Assembly: GCA_002336855.1 (NCBI GenBank)
Contig: DDEV01000066.1
Coordinates: 1-19,361 of the forward strand
Source of the DNA: Leucobacter sp. UBA1945
GTDB lineage: Bacteria; Actinomycetota; Actinomycetes; Actinomycetales; Microbacteriaceae
Direction of reading: 5' to 3'
DNA: 19,361 nt
The translations under genes were made by a program, and so were the position numbers. Below, in pieces: positions 1-7,015 of this stretch. Each line of letters opens with the position of its first letter. Positions within the stretch are counted from its first letter, which is position 1. Below the pieces are notes generated by a model. The model searched no databases and was not told where the DNA came from. It worked only from the letters and a program-made list of their open reading frames with translations.

Positions 1-71
1 CGCACGATCCGAAACCCCGCACCCGCGTCGCGCTCGTACGGCGCGTCTGCAGCGAGCTGCGCCAGAATCAA
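1..71 (-). other. Left edge; possible start of a further operon gene (partial)
   Basis: On the minus strand a TTG at 71-69 overlaps the TGA stop of the SDR gene in a TTGA arrangement. It opens a stop-free frame to the window edge (about 23 codons, beginning Leu/Met-Ile-Leu-Ala-Gln-Leu-Ala-Ala-Asp). The same TTGA overlap is used by the E2 gene of this operon, so a sixth operon gene is plausible. The stretch is too short to identify a product, and short open frames are common in GC-rich DNA. An enoyl-CoA hydratase would fit the pathway, but nothing in the sequence shows it. Confidence 0.2.
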
Positions 72-838
72 CGCGGCGCCATGCGCAGCGCGCCATCCAT
101 GCGCACAACCTCGCCGTTCATGTAGTCGTGCGAGATCAGAAACGTCGCGAGCGCGGCGTACTCGTCGGGGCGCGCGAGGCGACTCGGAAACGGCACGCTC
201 GCCTCGAGCGCCTCACGAAACTCGTCTGACACGGTCGCGAGCATCGGCGTCTCGACCACACCCGGGGCGATCGTGTTGACGCGAATGCCATGCTGCGCGA
301 GGTCGCGCGCCGCTGCGATCGTCATGCTGATGACCCCGCCCTTTGACGCGGCATAGGCGACCTGGCCGATCTGCCCCTCATAGCCCGCGACGCTCGCGGT
401 GTTGATGATGACGCCGCGCTGATCTTGTGCGTCGGGCTCATTCGCGGCCATGCGCTCGGCGGCAAACGCGAGCACGTTGAACGTGCCGTTGAGATTGATG
501 TCGACGACCTTCGCGAAGAGGCGAGGATCATGCACGCCCTTGCGCGACACGATGCGGGCAGAAGGAGCAATGCCCGCACAGTTGATCACGATGCGCAGCG
601 GGCGATCCTCGTCGCTCGCGATAGCGATAGCTGCATCGACGCCCCGCGTGACCGCCTCGGGGTCGGTCACGTCGACGGCAACGTAACTCACGCCATCGAC
701 CGAAGGTGCCGAGGCGATCGACTGCTCGAGGTCGAAGCCGACCACTCTGGCGCCGAGCGAGGCGAGGTGTGCCGCGGTGGCGGCTCCGAGGCCAGAGGCC
801 GCGCCCGTCACAATTGCCGTGGTATCGGTGATCTGCAT
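68..838 (-). CDS. SDR-family 3-hydroxyacyl-CoA dehydrogenase (HSD17B10-like)
   Basis: A cytosolic NAD-dependent short-chain dehydrogenase of 256 aa, the usual family length. The N-terminal Rossmann motif TGAASGLG is at residues 11-18, NCAG at 86-89, and the catalytic Ser149, Tyr162 and Lys166 are in YAASK. APGVVETPM follows at 191-199, as in classical SDRs. The NCAG, TASVAGYEGQIGQVAYAASKG-type core resembles type 2 3-hydroxyacyl-CoA dehydrogenases, which oxidise 2-methyl-3-hydroxybutyryl-CoA in isoleucine breakdown; the exact substrate is inferred from the operon. The ATG start has AAGGAG (846-851) 7 nt upstream. The gene lies 39 bp after the acyl-CoA dehydrogenase, consistent with cotranscription. 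It could instead act on another 3-hydroxyacyl-CoA or on 3-hydroxyisobutyrate. Confidence 0.9.
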   Translation of the reverse strand: MQITDTTAIVTGAASGLGAATAAHLASLGARVVGFDLEQSIASAPSVDGVSYVAVDVTDPEAVTRGVDAAIAIASDEDRPLRIVINCAGIAPSARIVSRKGVHDPRLFAKVVDINLNGTFNVLAFAAERMAANEPDAQDQRGVIINTASVAGYEGQIGQVAYAASKGGVISMTIAAARDLAQHGIRVNTIAPGVVETPMLATVSDEFREALEASVPFPSRLARPDEYAALATFLISHDYMNGEVVRMDGALRMAPR

Positions 839-877
839 CGATCTGCTCCTTCTCTAGAGTGTGTGCGAGTGCGGTGG

Positions 878-2068
878 TTAGGCCAGCACCGGCTGCTTCG
901 AGACTATTGCCCCGGCACCCGGGCGTTCCAGGTGCCGCGAGATCACGACTCGCTGAATCTGATTCGTGCCCTCGAAAATCTGCATGATCTTCGCCTCGCG
1001 CATGAAGCGCTCGACAGGAAAGTCACGGGTGTAGCCGGCGCCGCCGAGCACCTGCACGGCGTCGGTGGTGACCCGCATGGCCCCGTCGGTCGCGATGAGC
1101 TTCGCGATCGAGGCTTCTTTCGCGTAGGGCAGGCCGAGATCCTTGAGCCGCGCAGCCGAGAGCAGGGTCGCGCGCGACGACACAATGGTCGCCTCCATAT
1201 CGGCGAGCATGAAACCGATGCCCTGGTGCTGAATGATGGGCCGCTCGAAGGTCTCGCGATTCTTCGCGTAGCCGAGCGCGACATCGAGTGCTCCCTGAGA
1301 GAGCCCGGTGGCGCAGGCGGCAATACCGAGGCGCCCCGAGTCGAGCGCCGCCAGTGCGATTTTGAGCCCCTCGCCCTCGTCGCCGATGCGGTGATCTGCC
1401 GGAATGCGCAGATTATCGAAGCGGATCGATGCGGTGGGTGAGCCGGTGAGCCCCATCTTGTGCTCTGGCTCGTCGGCGATGAGACCGGGTGTGCCCGCGG
1501 GAATGTAGAAGCAGCTGATGCCGTCGCGATCGCCTGGCATCCCGTTCGTGCGCGCCATCACGGTGTAGAAATCTGCGTAGCCTCCGTGCGTGACCCAGGC
1601 CTTCGTGCCGTTGAGCACGTAGTGGTCGCCGTCGAGTCGTGCCGACGTCGCCATCGCGGCGGGGTCCGAGCCTGCGTGCGGCTCCGAGAGACTGTAGGCA
1701 CCAAGCATCGTTCCGCTGAGCATGCCCGGCAGCCAACGTGCCTGCTGTTCGGGCGTGCCGCGCGTTGCGAGCGCGAAGCAGCTCAGCGCGTGCACCGAAA
1801 CGCCCACGGCGACCGAGGCCCACACCGCGGCGATCTCCTCGAGCACCTGCAGGTAGACCTCGGAGGGCAGGCCGAGACCGCCCTGCTCTTCGGGGTAGGC
1901 GAGGCCGAGCACGCCGAGTTCGCCGAGCAGCCGAAACGCCTCGCGCGGAAAGCGTTCGTCGGCCTCGTACTGCGCGACCTGTGGCGCGAGCTGCTTGGTG
2001 AGCACGTCGCGAACGAGCTCAATGAGTTCTGCGTGTTCGGTTGAATCGAAGATCCGTCTGGCTGGCAT
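878..2068 (-). CDS. Acyl-CoA dehydrogenase, probably short/branched-chain
   Basis: An FAD flavoenzyme that introduces the alpha-beta double bond into an acyl-CoA and passes electrons to ETF. It is 396 aa and full length. Family signature 1 is at about 125-137 (YSLSEPHAGSDPA). Signature 2 is at about 339-373 (VLGGAGYTRDFPVERFMREAKI followed by FEGTNQIQR). The putative catalytic base is Glu366 in EGTNQ. Because isovaleryl-CoA dehydrogenases place their base elsewhere, this position favours an isobutyryl-, 2-methylbutyryl- or butyryl-CoA enzyme (family knowledge plus inference). The ATG start has AGGAAG 4 nt upstream (2073-2078). A 75-bp gap separates it from the E2 gene upstream. It would act directly on the acyl-CoA products of the BCKDH complex encoded by the same operon. 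Confidence 0.92.
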   Translation of the reverse strand: MPARRIFDSTEHAELIELVRDVLTKQLAPQVAQYEADERFPREAFRLLGELGVLGLAYPEEQGGLGLPSEVYLQVLEEIAAVWASVAVGVSVHALSCFALATRGTPEQQARWLPGMLSGTMLGAYSLSEPHAGSDPAAMATSARLDGDHYVLNGTKAWVTHGGYADFYTVMARTNGMPGDRDGISCFYIPAGTPGLIADEPEHKMGLTGSPTASIRFDNLRIPADHRIGDEGEGLKIALAALDSGRLGIAACATGLSQGALDVALGYAKNRETFERPIIQHQGIGFMLADMEATIVSSRATLLSAARLKDLGLPYAKEASIAKLIATDGAMRVTTDAVQVLGGAGYTRDFPVERFMREAKIMQIFEGTNQIQRVVISRHLERPGAGAIVSKQPVLA

Positions 2069-2143
2069 GTGTCTTCCTGTGTGTGACGTGTGGTCGGGCT
2101 TGGGGTGTCGCGCTGGCTGCGAACAGCGTCGAGGATGAAGCGC

Positions 2144-3523
2144 TCAGAGCAACGCGAGCCCCGGGTTCGCCAGGATCTCAGCCGTATCCGCGAGCAGGCG
2201 CGAGCCTTCAGCGCCGTCGAGCACTCGGTGGTCGAACGACAGCGCGAGCTGCATGACCGAGCGCGGTTCGATGCGTTCGGCCTCGCCGCTTCCGACGACC
2301 CAGGGCCGACGCTGGATCGCGCCGACGGCGAGAATCGCGGTCTCGCCCGGGTTGAGAATCGGCGTGCCGGTGTCGATGCCGAAGACGCCGATGTTCGTGA
2401 TCGTGGTGTCGCCGCCTGCGAGATCGGCCGGCGGAGTCTTACCAGCGCGCGCCGTGGCCGCAAGCTCGCCGATTGCCCGCGCGAGTTCGAGCAAACCGAG
2501 TGCGCCGGCGCCCTTGATGTTGGGCACGAGCAGGCCGCGCGGGGTTGCCGCGGCGATACCGAGGTTCACGGTGCCGGGCAACACGATCTCCCCAGCCTCT
2601 TCGTCCCAGTGCGCGGTCGACATCGGTGTGCGTGAGATCGCCAGCAGGTAGGCCCGTGCTACGAGCGAGAGCGGGGTGAGCTTGATGTCTCTGAACTCGC
2701 GCCGCTGCCGAACCTCTTCGATCAGCTCGAGCGTACGTGTCACATCGACCGTGACGAACTCGGTGACGTGCGGCGCGGTGAACGCCGACTGCACCATCGC
2801 TGCAGCCGTCGCCTTGCGCACGCCCTTGATCGGGATGCGAGTGGGTTCGTCGGTAGCAGTAGTGGCGTCGTGGCCGGCTTGGCTGTCGATGTCGTCGAGC
2901 TGGATCGGCCCCGCCCCAGCACGTTCGGCCGCGCGGCGCACATCATCCCGTGACACCGTGCCGTTCGGGCCGGTCGGGTCCACCTCTGCGAGGTCTATGC
3001 CGAGATGCTTTGCGAGCCCTCGCACAGGAGGCTTCGCACGCGGCTTTTCGGAGTTGCGCGCCGCGGCCGTCGCGCGCTCCTGCGTCGTGTTCTGGGGCGC
3101 GCTCGCTGAATGAGGCGCAACAGAGACGTTCGCGGTGCCACGCGCTCGCCGCCGGCGCGACTGTCCCGGGTCAGTCGCGCCGTAACCCACGAGCAGTTTC
3201 GGGGTCTCGGGTTCTGCTGCTTGCGTTGCGGCGTGGGTGCCGGCTGCGCTTTCGGTTTCGGTTTCGACTGAGGCGACCTCGATGATCGCCTCGCCCACGG
3301 GCACCGTGTCGCCGACGGCTGCGAGTAGAGCGAGAACCGTGCCCTCGAAGGGGGACGGCAACTCGACGATGGACTTTGCGGTCTCGATCTCGCAGAGCAC
3401 CTGGTTCACCGCGACGGTGTCACCCGCCTCGACATGCCACGCAACGATCTCGGCCTCGGTCAGACCCTCGCCGACATCGGGCAGCCGAAAAACCTGCGCT
3501 GTCTGGGTGGTGTTTCCGGTCAA
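2144..3523 (-). CDS. bkdC: Branched-chain 2-oxoacid dehydrogenase E2 (dihydrolipoyl acyltransferase)
   Basis: The E2 core of a 2-oxoacid dehydrogenase complex, which moves the acyl group from E1 to CoA through a swinging lipoyl arm. It is 459 aa. An N-terminal lipoyl domain spans about 10-85, with the lipoyl lysine K50 in IETAKS. A charged, flexible linker follows at about 86-163, with the RRRRAR cluster at 123-128. A peripheral subunit-binding domain lies at about 164-200 (VRGLAKHLGIDLAEV, GTVSRDDV). The catalytic domain is at about 228-459, with SFDHRVLDG at 429-437 (His432, Asp436). The start is a TTG overlapping the E1-beta stop (TTGA), preceded by AGGAG at 9 nt, so translation is probably coupled. 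E1-alpha and E1-beta being separate genes points to BCKDH or a heterotetrameric PDH; the acyl-CoA dehydrogenase context favours BCKDH. No E3 gene is present. Confidence 0.9.
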   Translation of the reverse strand: MTGNTTQTAQVFRLPDVGEGLTEAEIVAWHVEAGDTVAVNQVLCEIETAKSIVELPSPFEGTVLALLAAVGDTVPVGEAIIEVASVETETESAAGTHAATQAAEPETPKLLVGYGATDPGQSRRRRARGTANVSVAPHSASAPQNTTQERATAAARNSEKPRAKPPVRGLAKHLGIDLAEVDPTGPNGTVSRDDVRRAAERAGAGPIQLDDIDSQAGHDATTATDEPTRIPIKGVRKATAAAMVQSAFTAPHVTEFVTVDVTRTLELIEEVRQRREFRDIKLTPLSLVARAYLLAISRTPMSTAHWDEEAGEIVLPGTVNLGIAAATPRGLLVPNIKGAGALGLLELARAIGELAATARAGKTPPADLAGGDTTITNIGVFGIDTGTPILNPGETAILAVGAIQRRPWVVGSGEAERIEPRSVMQLALSFDHRVLDGAEGSRLLADTAEILANPGLALL

Positions 3524-4491
3524 TGTTCGAAGCTCCTGTCGCAGGCGTCGAGCATGCGGTCGACATTTGGCAGCCAGTCGTGCTCGAGGCGGCTCGCGGG
3601 GTAGGGGGTGTCATAGCCGGTGACGCGCAAGATCGGAGCTTCGAGCTCGTAGAACGCTTGCTCTTGCACGCGCGTCGCCAGCTCGCCGGCGATGCCACCG
3701 CTCTGAGACGCCTCGTGGGCGATGACCAGGCGGCCGGTGCGGCGCACCGAATCCACGACGGTTTTGTCGTCAATGGGTGAGAGCGAGCGCAGGTCGATGA
3801 TCTCGACCTCCCGGCCCTCCTCTGCGAGCGTCGCGGCCACTTTCTCTGCCGCGGGCACGAGTGCGCCGTATGTCACGAGCGTCAGATCGTTACCGGGCCT
3901 GATGATCCTCGCCCGCTCAAAATCGAACGGGGCCGTGTCGGTCTGAAGCTCGCTCTTCGCCCAGTACGAACGTTTGGGCTCGAGAAAAATCACCGGATCG
4001 TTGCTGCGAATCGCCTCGCCCAGCATGTCGTAGGCCTCCTGCGAGTTCGACGGGCAGACGACGCGCAGGCCAGCAGTGTGCGCAAAGTAGGCCTCGGGCG
4101 ACTCGCTGTGATGCTCGATCGCGCCGATGCCGCCCCCGACCGGGATGCGAATCACGACGGGCAGCGACACTTTGCCCTCGCTGCGATGCCGGTACTTTGC
4201 CAGCTGAGTCACGATCTGGTTCATCGCAGGAAAGGTGAAGCCGTCGAACTGGATCTCGCAGATCGGGCGGTAGCCAGCCATGGCCAGGCCGATCGCGGCG
4301 CCCACGATGCCGGCCTCGCCGAGCGGCGACGAGACGACACGAAGGTCGCCGAAGTCCTGCTGCAGGCCCTCGGTGACCCTGAAGACGCCGCCGAGCTGGC
4401 CGATGTCTTCGCCGATGAGCATTACCTTCTCGTCGGCCTCCATCGCATCGCGAAGGCCCCGGTTCAGCGCGTGGGCGAGTGCCGTGCTCAT
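3520..4491 (-). CDS. bkdB: Branched-chain 2-oxoacid dehydrogenase E1 beta subunit
   Basis: The beta half of the thiamine-diphosphate decarboxylase E1. It is 323 aa, normal for the family. Family landmarks are VMLIGEDIGQLGGVFRVTEGL near residues 23-43, the GEAGIVGAAIGLAMAG segment near 58-73, and the EPKRSYW stretch before the C-terminal transketolase-type domain. It pairs with the alpha subunit to form the active site. Its ATG overlaps the E1-alpha stop by 4 bp (ATGA), with AAAGGTGA 6 nt upstream (4498-4505), a strong coupled start. Its own stop overlaps the E2 start in the same way. Such tight packing implies stoichiometric production of the three complex subunits. Confidence 0.92.
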   Translation of the reverse strand: MSTALAHALNRGLRDAMEADEKVMLIGEDIGQLGGVFRVTEGLQQDFGDLRVVSSPLGEAGIVGAAIGLAMAGYRPICEIQFDGFTFPAMNQIVTQLAKYRHRSEGKVSLPVVIRIPVGGGIGAIEHHSESPEAYFAHTAGLRVVCPSNSQEAYDMLGEAIRSNDPVIFLEPKRSYWAKSELQTDTAPFDFERARIIRPGNDLTLVTYGALVPAAEKVAATLAEEGREVEIIDLRSLSPIDDKTVVDSVRRTGRLVIAHEASQSGGIAGELATRVQEQAFYELEAPILRVTGYDTPYPASRLEHDWLPNVDRMLDACDRSFEH

Positions 4492-5621
4492 CGTGCGTCA
4501 CCTTTCGCGCTTTCCTCGCCGCCGGCGATGAACGCCAGGTGCTCGTCGCGCTGCTCAGCGAGCTCGCGGGTCATTCGTTCGAGGGTGTGCACGAAGGGGT
4601 CTTCCGGGTTCGGCACGGGCAGCGCGCGGCAGCCGGCACGCAAACGCTGGGCGAGACGCTCCTCCTCGTCTGAAAGCGCGGCGAGAAACTCGTCATCGAT
4701 GCGATCCTCGCCCGCCTCATCGCTCAGCAGGTATGCCCGCAGCCGATCGATCGGATCGCGCGACTCCCACAGCTCGTTTTCGGCGCGATCCCGATACCTG
4801 AGATCGTCGTCCGAGGTGGTGTGCGGGTTTCGACGGTAGGTCACTGCCTCGATCAGCGTGGGCCCGCCGCCGGCGCGCGCCTTGGTGAGCGCCTGCTCCA
4901 CGACCGCGTGGGTGGCGACGACGTCGTTGCCGTCGACCTGCACGCCCTCGATGCCGAAGCCGCTTGCACGTTGAAAGATGGGCACTCGGCTTTGCGTTTG
5001 CACCGGGGTCGAGATCGCCCACTGGTTGTTCTGGCAGAAGAACACGACCGGCAACTGCTGCGCGGCAGCCCACAAGAGCGCCTCGTTCGCCTCGCCCTGG
5101 CTCAGCGCGCCGTCGCCAAGAAACACGAGCACTGCGCGATCCCGCTCGGGAATCCCGGTGCCCACATCGCCGTCGCGCACGATGCCCATCGCGTAGCCGA
5201 CCGCGTGGAGCGTTTGGGCTGCGATCACGAGCGTGTACAGCTGAAAATTTCGTTCGCGAGGATCCCAGCCGCCCATCGTCGTGCCGCGAAAGAGGCCGAG
5301 CAGTTGCACGGGCTCGACACCGAAACACCACGCGACGGCGTGCTCTCGATAGGTTGGAAACACGACGTCTCGCGGGCGTAGGGCCGATCCCGCGCCAACC
5401 TGCGCCCCCTCTTGGCCGAGCAGCGAGGGCCACAGGCCGAGTTCGCCCTGGCGTTGCAGCGCGATCGCCTCGGTGTCGATGCGGCGGGCGAGCACCATGT
5501 TGCGCAGCGCCTCGCGAAGCCCGAGCGCAGATGTGCCGCCTGGGATGAGCGGATCCTGGCGCAGCTCGCCGTCTGCGTTCAACACGGACCACGGGGTAGT
5601 GGCTACGGCAGTGTCGCTCAT
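4488..5621 (-). CDS. bkdA: Branched-chain 2-oxoacid dehydrogenase E1 alpha subunit
   Basis: The ThDP-binding alpha subunit of E1, which decarboxylates branched-chain 2-oxoacids from Val, Leu and Ile transamination. With the start chosen here it is 377 aa. The ThDP motif runs from GDG (169-171) to NN (198-199). YREH at 91-94 and a phosphorylation-loop-like segment with RNPHTTSDD at 264-272 match BCKDH/PDH alpha subunits. An upstream in-frame ATG at 5741 would add 40 residues beginning MSIFSAQC. Those residues look non-coding, would cover the palindrome in the control region, and lack the ribosome site seen before 5621. It is the first gene of the operon and diverges from an Lrp-type regulator. 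Confidence is high for the E1-alpha family and lower for BCKDH over PDH. Confidence 0.9.
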   Translation of the reverse strand: MSDTAVATTPWSVLNADGELRQDPLIPGGTSALGLREALRNMVLARRIDTEAIALQRQGELGLWPSLLGQEGAQVGAGSALRPRDVVFPTYREHAVAWCFGVEPVQLLGLFRGTTMGGWDPRERNFQLYTLVIAAQTLHAVGYAMGIVRDGDVGTGIPERDRAVLVFLGDGALSQGEANEALLWAAAQQLPVVFFCQNNQWAISTPVQTQSRVPIFQRASGFGIEGVQVDGNDVVATHAVVEQALTKARAGGGPTLIEAVTYRRNPHTTSDDDLRYRDRAENELWESRDPIDRLRAYLLSDEAGEDRIDDEFLAALSDEEERLAQRLRAGCRALPVPNPEDPFVHTLERMTRELAEQRDEHLAFIAGGEESAKGDAR

Positions 5622-5625
5622 CTCG

Positions 5626-5631
5626 CTCCTT
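5626..5631 (-). promoter_or_regulatory. Ribosome binding site that fixes the E1-alpha start
   Basis: Read on the minus strand, AAGGAG lies 4 nt before the ATG at 5621. The upstream candidate ATG at 5741 has no comparable site, so 5621 is the better start. Confidence 0.75.
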
Positions 5632-5692
5632 CGTCGGTGGTGAATGTATCCTGGCAGGCAAGGGAGCGCCCGCTCAAGATCAATGCGCGCTA

Positions 5693-5709
5693 CTTGCAAG
5701 CTGTGCAAG
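5693..5709. promoter_or_regulatory. Candidate Lrp/AsnC operator, CTTGCA-N5-TGCAAG
   Basis: A perfect inverted repeat with 6-bp arms and a 5-bp centre (AGCTG) lies in the divergent region between the BCKDH operon and the lrp-type gene. Lrp/AsnC dimers usually bind palindromes of about 15-17 bp next to their own gene and their target, so size and placement fit. It lies 72 bp before the E1-alpha ATG and 79 bp before the regulator GTG. Binding is inferred. Confidence 0.6.
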
Positions 5710-5720
5710 AAACTGGTGCA

Positions 5721-5760
5721 TTGCGCGGAGAATATGGACAATAATCGTTACCAAGCGCAA
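5721..5760. promoter_or_regulatory. Secondary inverted half-sites TTGCGC ... GCGCAA
   Basis: TTGCGC at 5721-5726 and GCGCAA at 5755-5760 are exact inverted copies 28 bp apart, each resembling a variant arm of the 5693-5709 palindrome. Between them is the AT-rich stretch AATATGGACAATAATCG, the likeliest place for the divergent promoters. Multiple phased sites would suit an oligomeric Lrp-type protein that wraps DNA. This is weak evidence on its own. Confidence 0.35.
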
Positions 5761-5788
5761 GAATTGATCAATCCGCCGAAAGGAAAAC

Positions 5789-6220
5789 GTGGACGATATC
5801 GATCGGCAAATCCTCGGATTGCTCCGAAAGAACGCGCGAATGCCGGCCAGCGAGATCGCCCGCGCCGTCGGCATGTCGGGGGCGTCGGTGACCAGGCGCA
5901 TTGAGCGCATGGAACAAGACGGCACGATCAAGGGTTACGTGACTGTCGTTGACGATGCGTCGTCTGGCGAGCTGGTCGCATTCACCGAGATTCGCCTCAG
6001 GAGCGGGGTCGGCGCAAACGAGTTCGAGGAGATCGCCGAGGGGGTGCCCGAGGTGCAGCAGTACTACACGATCGCGGGAGACCCGGATGGGCTCGTGCGT
6101 TTTCGCGCGCGCAACCTCGACCACTTGCAGCAGGTGGTGAATGCGATTCGTAAGACGCCGATCGTTGCAGGCACGAAGACGCTCATCGTGATGTCGGTGT
6201 GGGATCGCGAGCTCGGGTAG
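5789..6220 (+). CDS. Lrp/AsnC-family transcriptional regulator (BkdR-like)
   Basis: A DNA-binding regulator of 143 aa, typical of the family. An N-terminal winged helix-turn-helix is at about 3-50 (ARMPASEIARAVGMSGASVTRRIERM). A RAM ligand-sensing and oligomerisation domain follows at about 62-140, with the GDPDGLV turn at 97-103. The start is a GTG with AAAGGA 4 nt upstream. It is divergent from the branched-chain catabolic operon across 167 bp. In several bacteria Lrp-family BkdR activates bkd operons in response to branched-chain amino acids, so it is the obvious regulator here; the effector is not visible in the sequence. Downstream, AGGCCCG (6219-6225) can pair with CGGGCTT (6245-6251), but without a U-run, so a terminator is doubtful. 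Confidence 0.9.
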   Translation: MDDIDRQILGLLRKNARMPASEIARAVGMSGASVTRRIERMEQDGTIKGYVTVVDDASSGELVAFTEIRLRSGVGANEFEEIAEGVPEVQQYYTIAGDPDGLVRFRARNLDHLQQVVNAIRKTPIVAGTKTLIVMSVWDRELG

Positions 6221-6268
6221 GCCCGTCTCGGTGCGCCAGCTGCGCGGGCTTGTGTCGCCGTATGAGGG

Positions 6269-6274
6269 TAGGAT
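6269..6274 (+). promoter_or_regulatory. Possible -10 element (TAGGAT) for tRNA-Ser
   Basis: TAGGAT fits the TAnnnT pattern of actinobacterial -10 boxes and lies 26 nt before the tRNA. No good -35 at 17 bp was seen; TTGTGT at 6250-6255 is only 13 bp away. Confidence 0.3.
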
Positions 6275-6300
6275 GGAACGGTTGGCCTCGCGCCGACACT

Positions 6301-6388
6301 GGAGGATTCGCATAGCGGCCTAGTGCGCACGCCTGGAACGCGTGTTGGGTTCACACCCTCAGGGGTTCAAATCCCCTATCCTCCGCCA
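6301..6388 (+). tRNA. tRNA-Ser (anticodon GGA)
   Basis: An acceptor stem GGAGGAT (6301-6307) pairs with ATCCTCC (6378-6384), followed by discriminator G and an encoded CCA (6386-6388). The anticodon stem CACGC/GCGTG encloses a 7-nt loop CTGGAAC with anticodon GGA at 6335-6337. The long variable arm and total length of 88 nt are typical of class II tRNA-Ser. It reads UCC/UCU serine codons. Confidence 0.96.
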
Positions 6389-6418
6389 AAGTCCCGTTGC
6401 GCAAGCAGCGGGACTTTT
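6389..6418 (+). terminator. Intrinsic terminator after tRNA-Ser
   Basis: AAGTCCCG (6389-6396) pairs with CGGGACTT (6409-6416). The stem continues through TTGC/GCAG (one G-U pair) to a GCAA tetraloop at 6401-6404, giving a 12-bp stem followed by a short T-run. It starts immediately after the CCA end. Confidence 0.88.
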
Positions 6419-6469
6419 CGCTTCGCCGGGAGTCGACGGTCTTCGCGGGTAGTAGTCGCCGATCGTAGT

Positions 6470-6967
6470 CTACTGCTCCAGTTTCACCGACCAGGATCGC
6501 AGTAGGCTTTGCAGCTGCTCTCGTTCGGTTGCGCTGAGATGATCGAGCAGGCGAGCCTCGTTTCGCATGTGCGCCTCGTAGGCGCGATCGATCGTGTCGC
6601 GGCCTTGAGGGGTGAGCGCGACCACCCGGCCTCGGGCGTCTTCGAGATTCTCGCGCCGAGTGACGAGCCCTGCGGTCTCGAGCCGATCGAGGCGCTTCGA
6701 GACTGCGCCCGTCGTGACCATCGTCTGCTGTGCGAGCTCGCCGGGGGTCAGCTCGAAGGGCGCGCCAGAACGGCGCAGGGTGGCGAGAATATCGAACTCG
6801 CCCTCGCCGAGACCATGCTCGCGGTAGAGCGCTGAGAGTTCACCGCGCAGCGCATCGGCGATGCGGTGCAAGCGCGCGATGATGCCCATGGGCGACGTGT
6901 CGATCTCTGGCCGTTCGGCACGCCACTGCGCCTGCACTCGGTCGACATGATCCTGATCTTGGGACAT
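6470..6967 (-). CDS. MarR-family transcriptional regulator
   Basis: A 165-aa DNA-binding repressor-type protein. The winged helix-turn-helix is at about 55-123, with helix-turn-helix core TPGELAQQTMVTTGAVSKRLDRLE (about 74-97) and wing RRENLEDARGRVVALT (104-119). Flanking helices at 28-50 and 125-163 form the usual dimer interface. It diverges from a DMT exporter, with twin palindromes in between, the standard layout for a MarR repressor of an exporter. TATGCT read on the minus strand lies 6 nt before the ATG with no ribosome site, so the mRNA could be leaderless. The ligand is unknown. Confidence 0.92.
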   Translation of the reverse strand: MSQDQDHVDRVQAQWRAERPEIDTSPMGIIARLHRIADALRGELSALYREHGLGEGEFDILATLRRSGAPFELTPGELAQQTMVTTGAVSKRLDRLETAGLVTRRENLEDARGRVVALTPQGRDTIDRAYEAHMRNEARLLDHLSATEREQLQSLLRSWSVKLEQ

Positions 6968-6982
6968 GCGAATAGCATATCT

Positions 6983-7015
6983 CTTCCGTGGAAGTTATTA
7001 TGTCTTCCATGGAAG
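6983..7015. promoter_or_regulatory. Twin MarR operator: CTTCCGTGGAAG and CTTCCATGGAAG, 21 bp apart
   Basis: Two 12-bp inverted repeats lie at 6983-6994 and 7004-7015. Both have CTTCC/GGAAG arms and differ only in the 2-bp centre (GT or AT). Their centres are 21 bp apart, two helical turns, so two dimers would sit on the same DNA face. The pair covers the start region of the exporter and begins 15 bp upstream of the marR ATG, so binding could repress both genes. Confidence 0.75.

Noticed and set aside
425..1441. 338-aa plus-strand ORF antisense to the SDR and acyl-CoA dehydrogenase genes
   Set aside because: The composition is rich in Arg, His and Asp as expected for an antisense shadow, while the minus-strand genes have intact catalytic motifs.
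5622..5741. N-terminal extension of E1-alpha to an ATG at 5741
   Set aside because: The 40 extra residues look non-coding and cover the operator palindrome, and the strong ribosome site is before the ATG at 5621.
6301..6418. tRNA-Ser as integration site with an attached mobile element
   Set aside because: The tRNA is followed directly by its terminator and ordinary MarR/exporter genes. No integrase or duplicated tRNA 3' end was seen.
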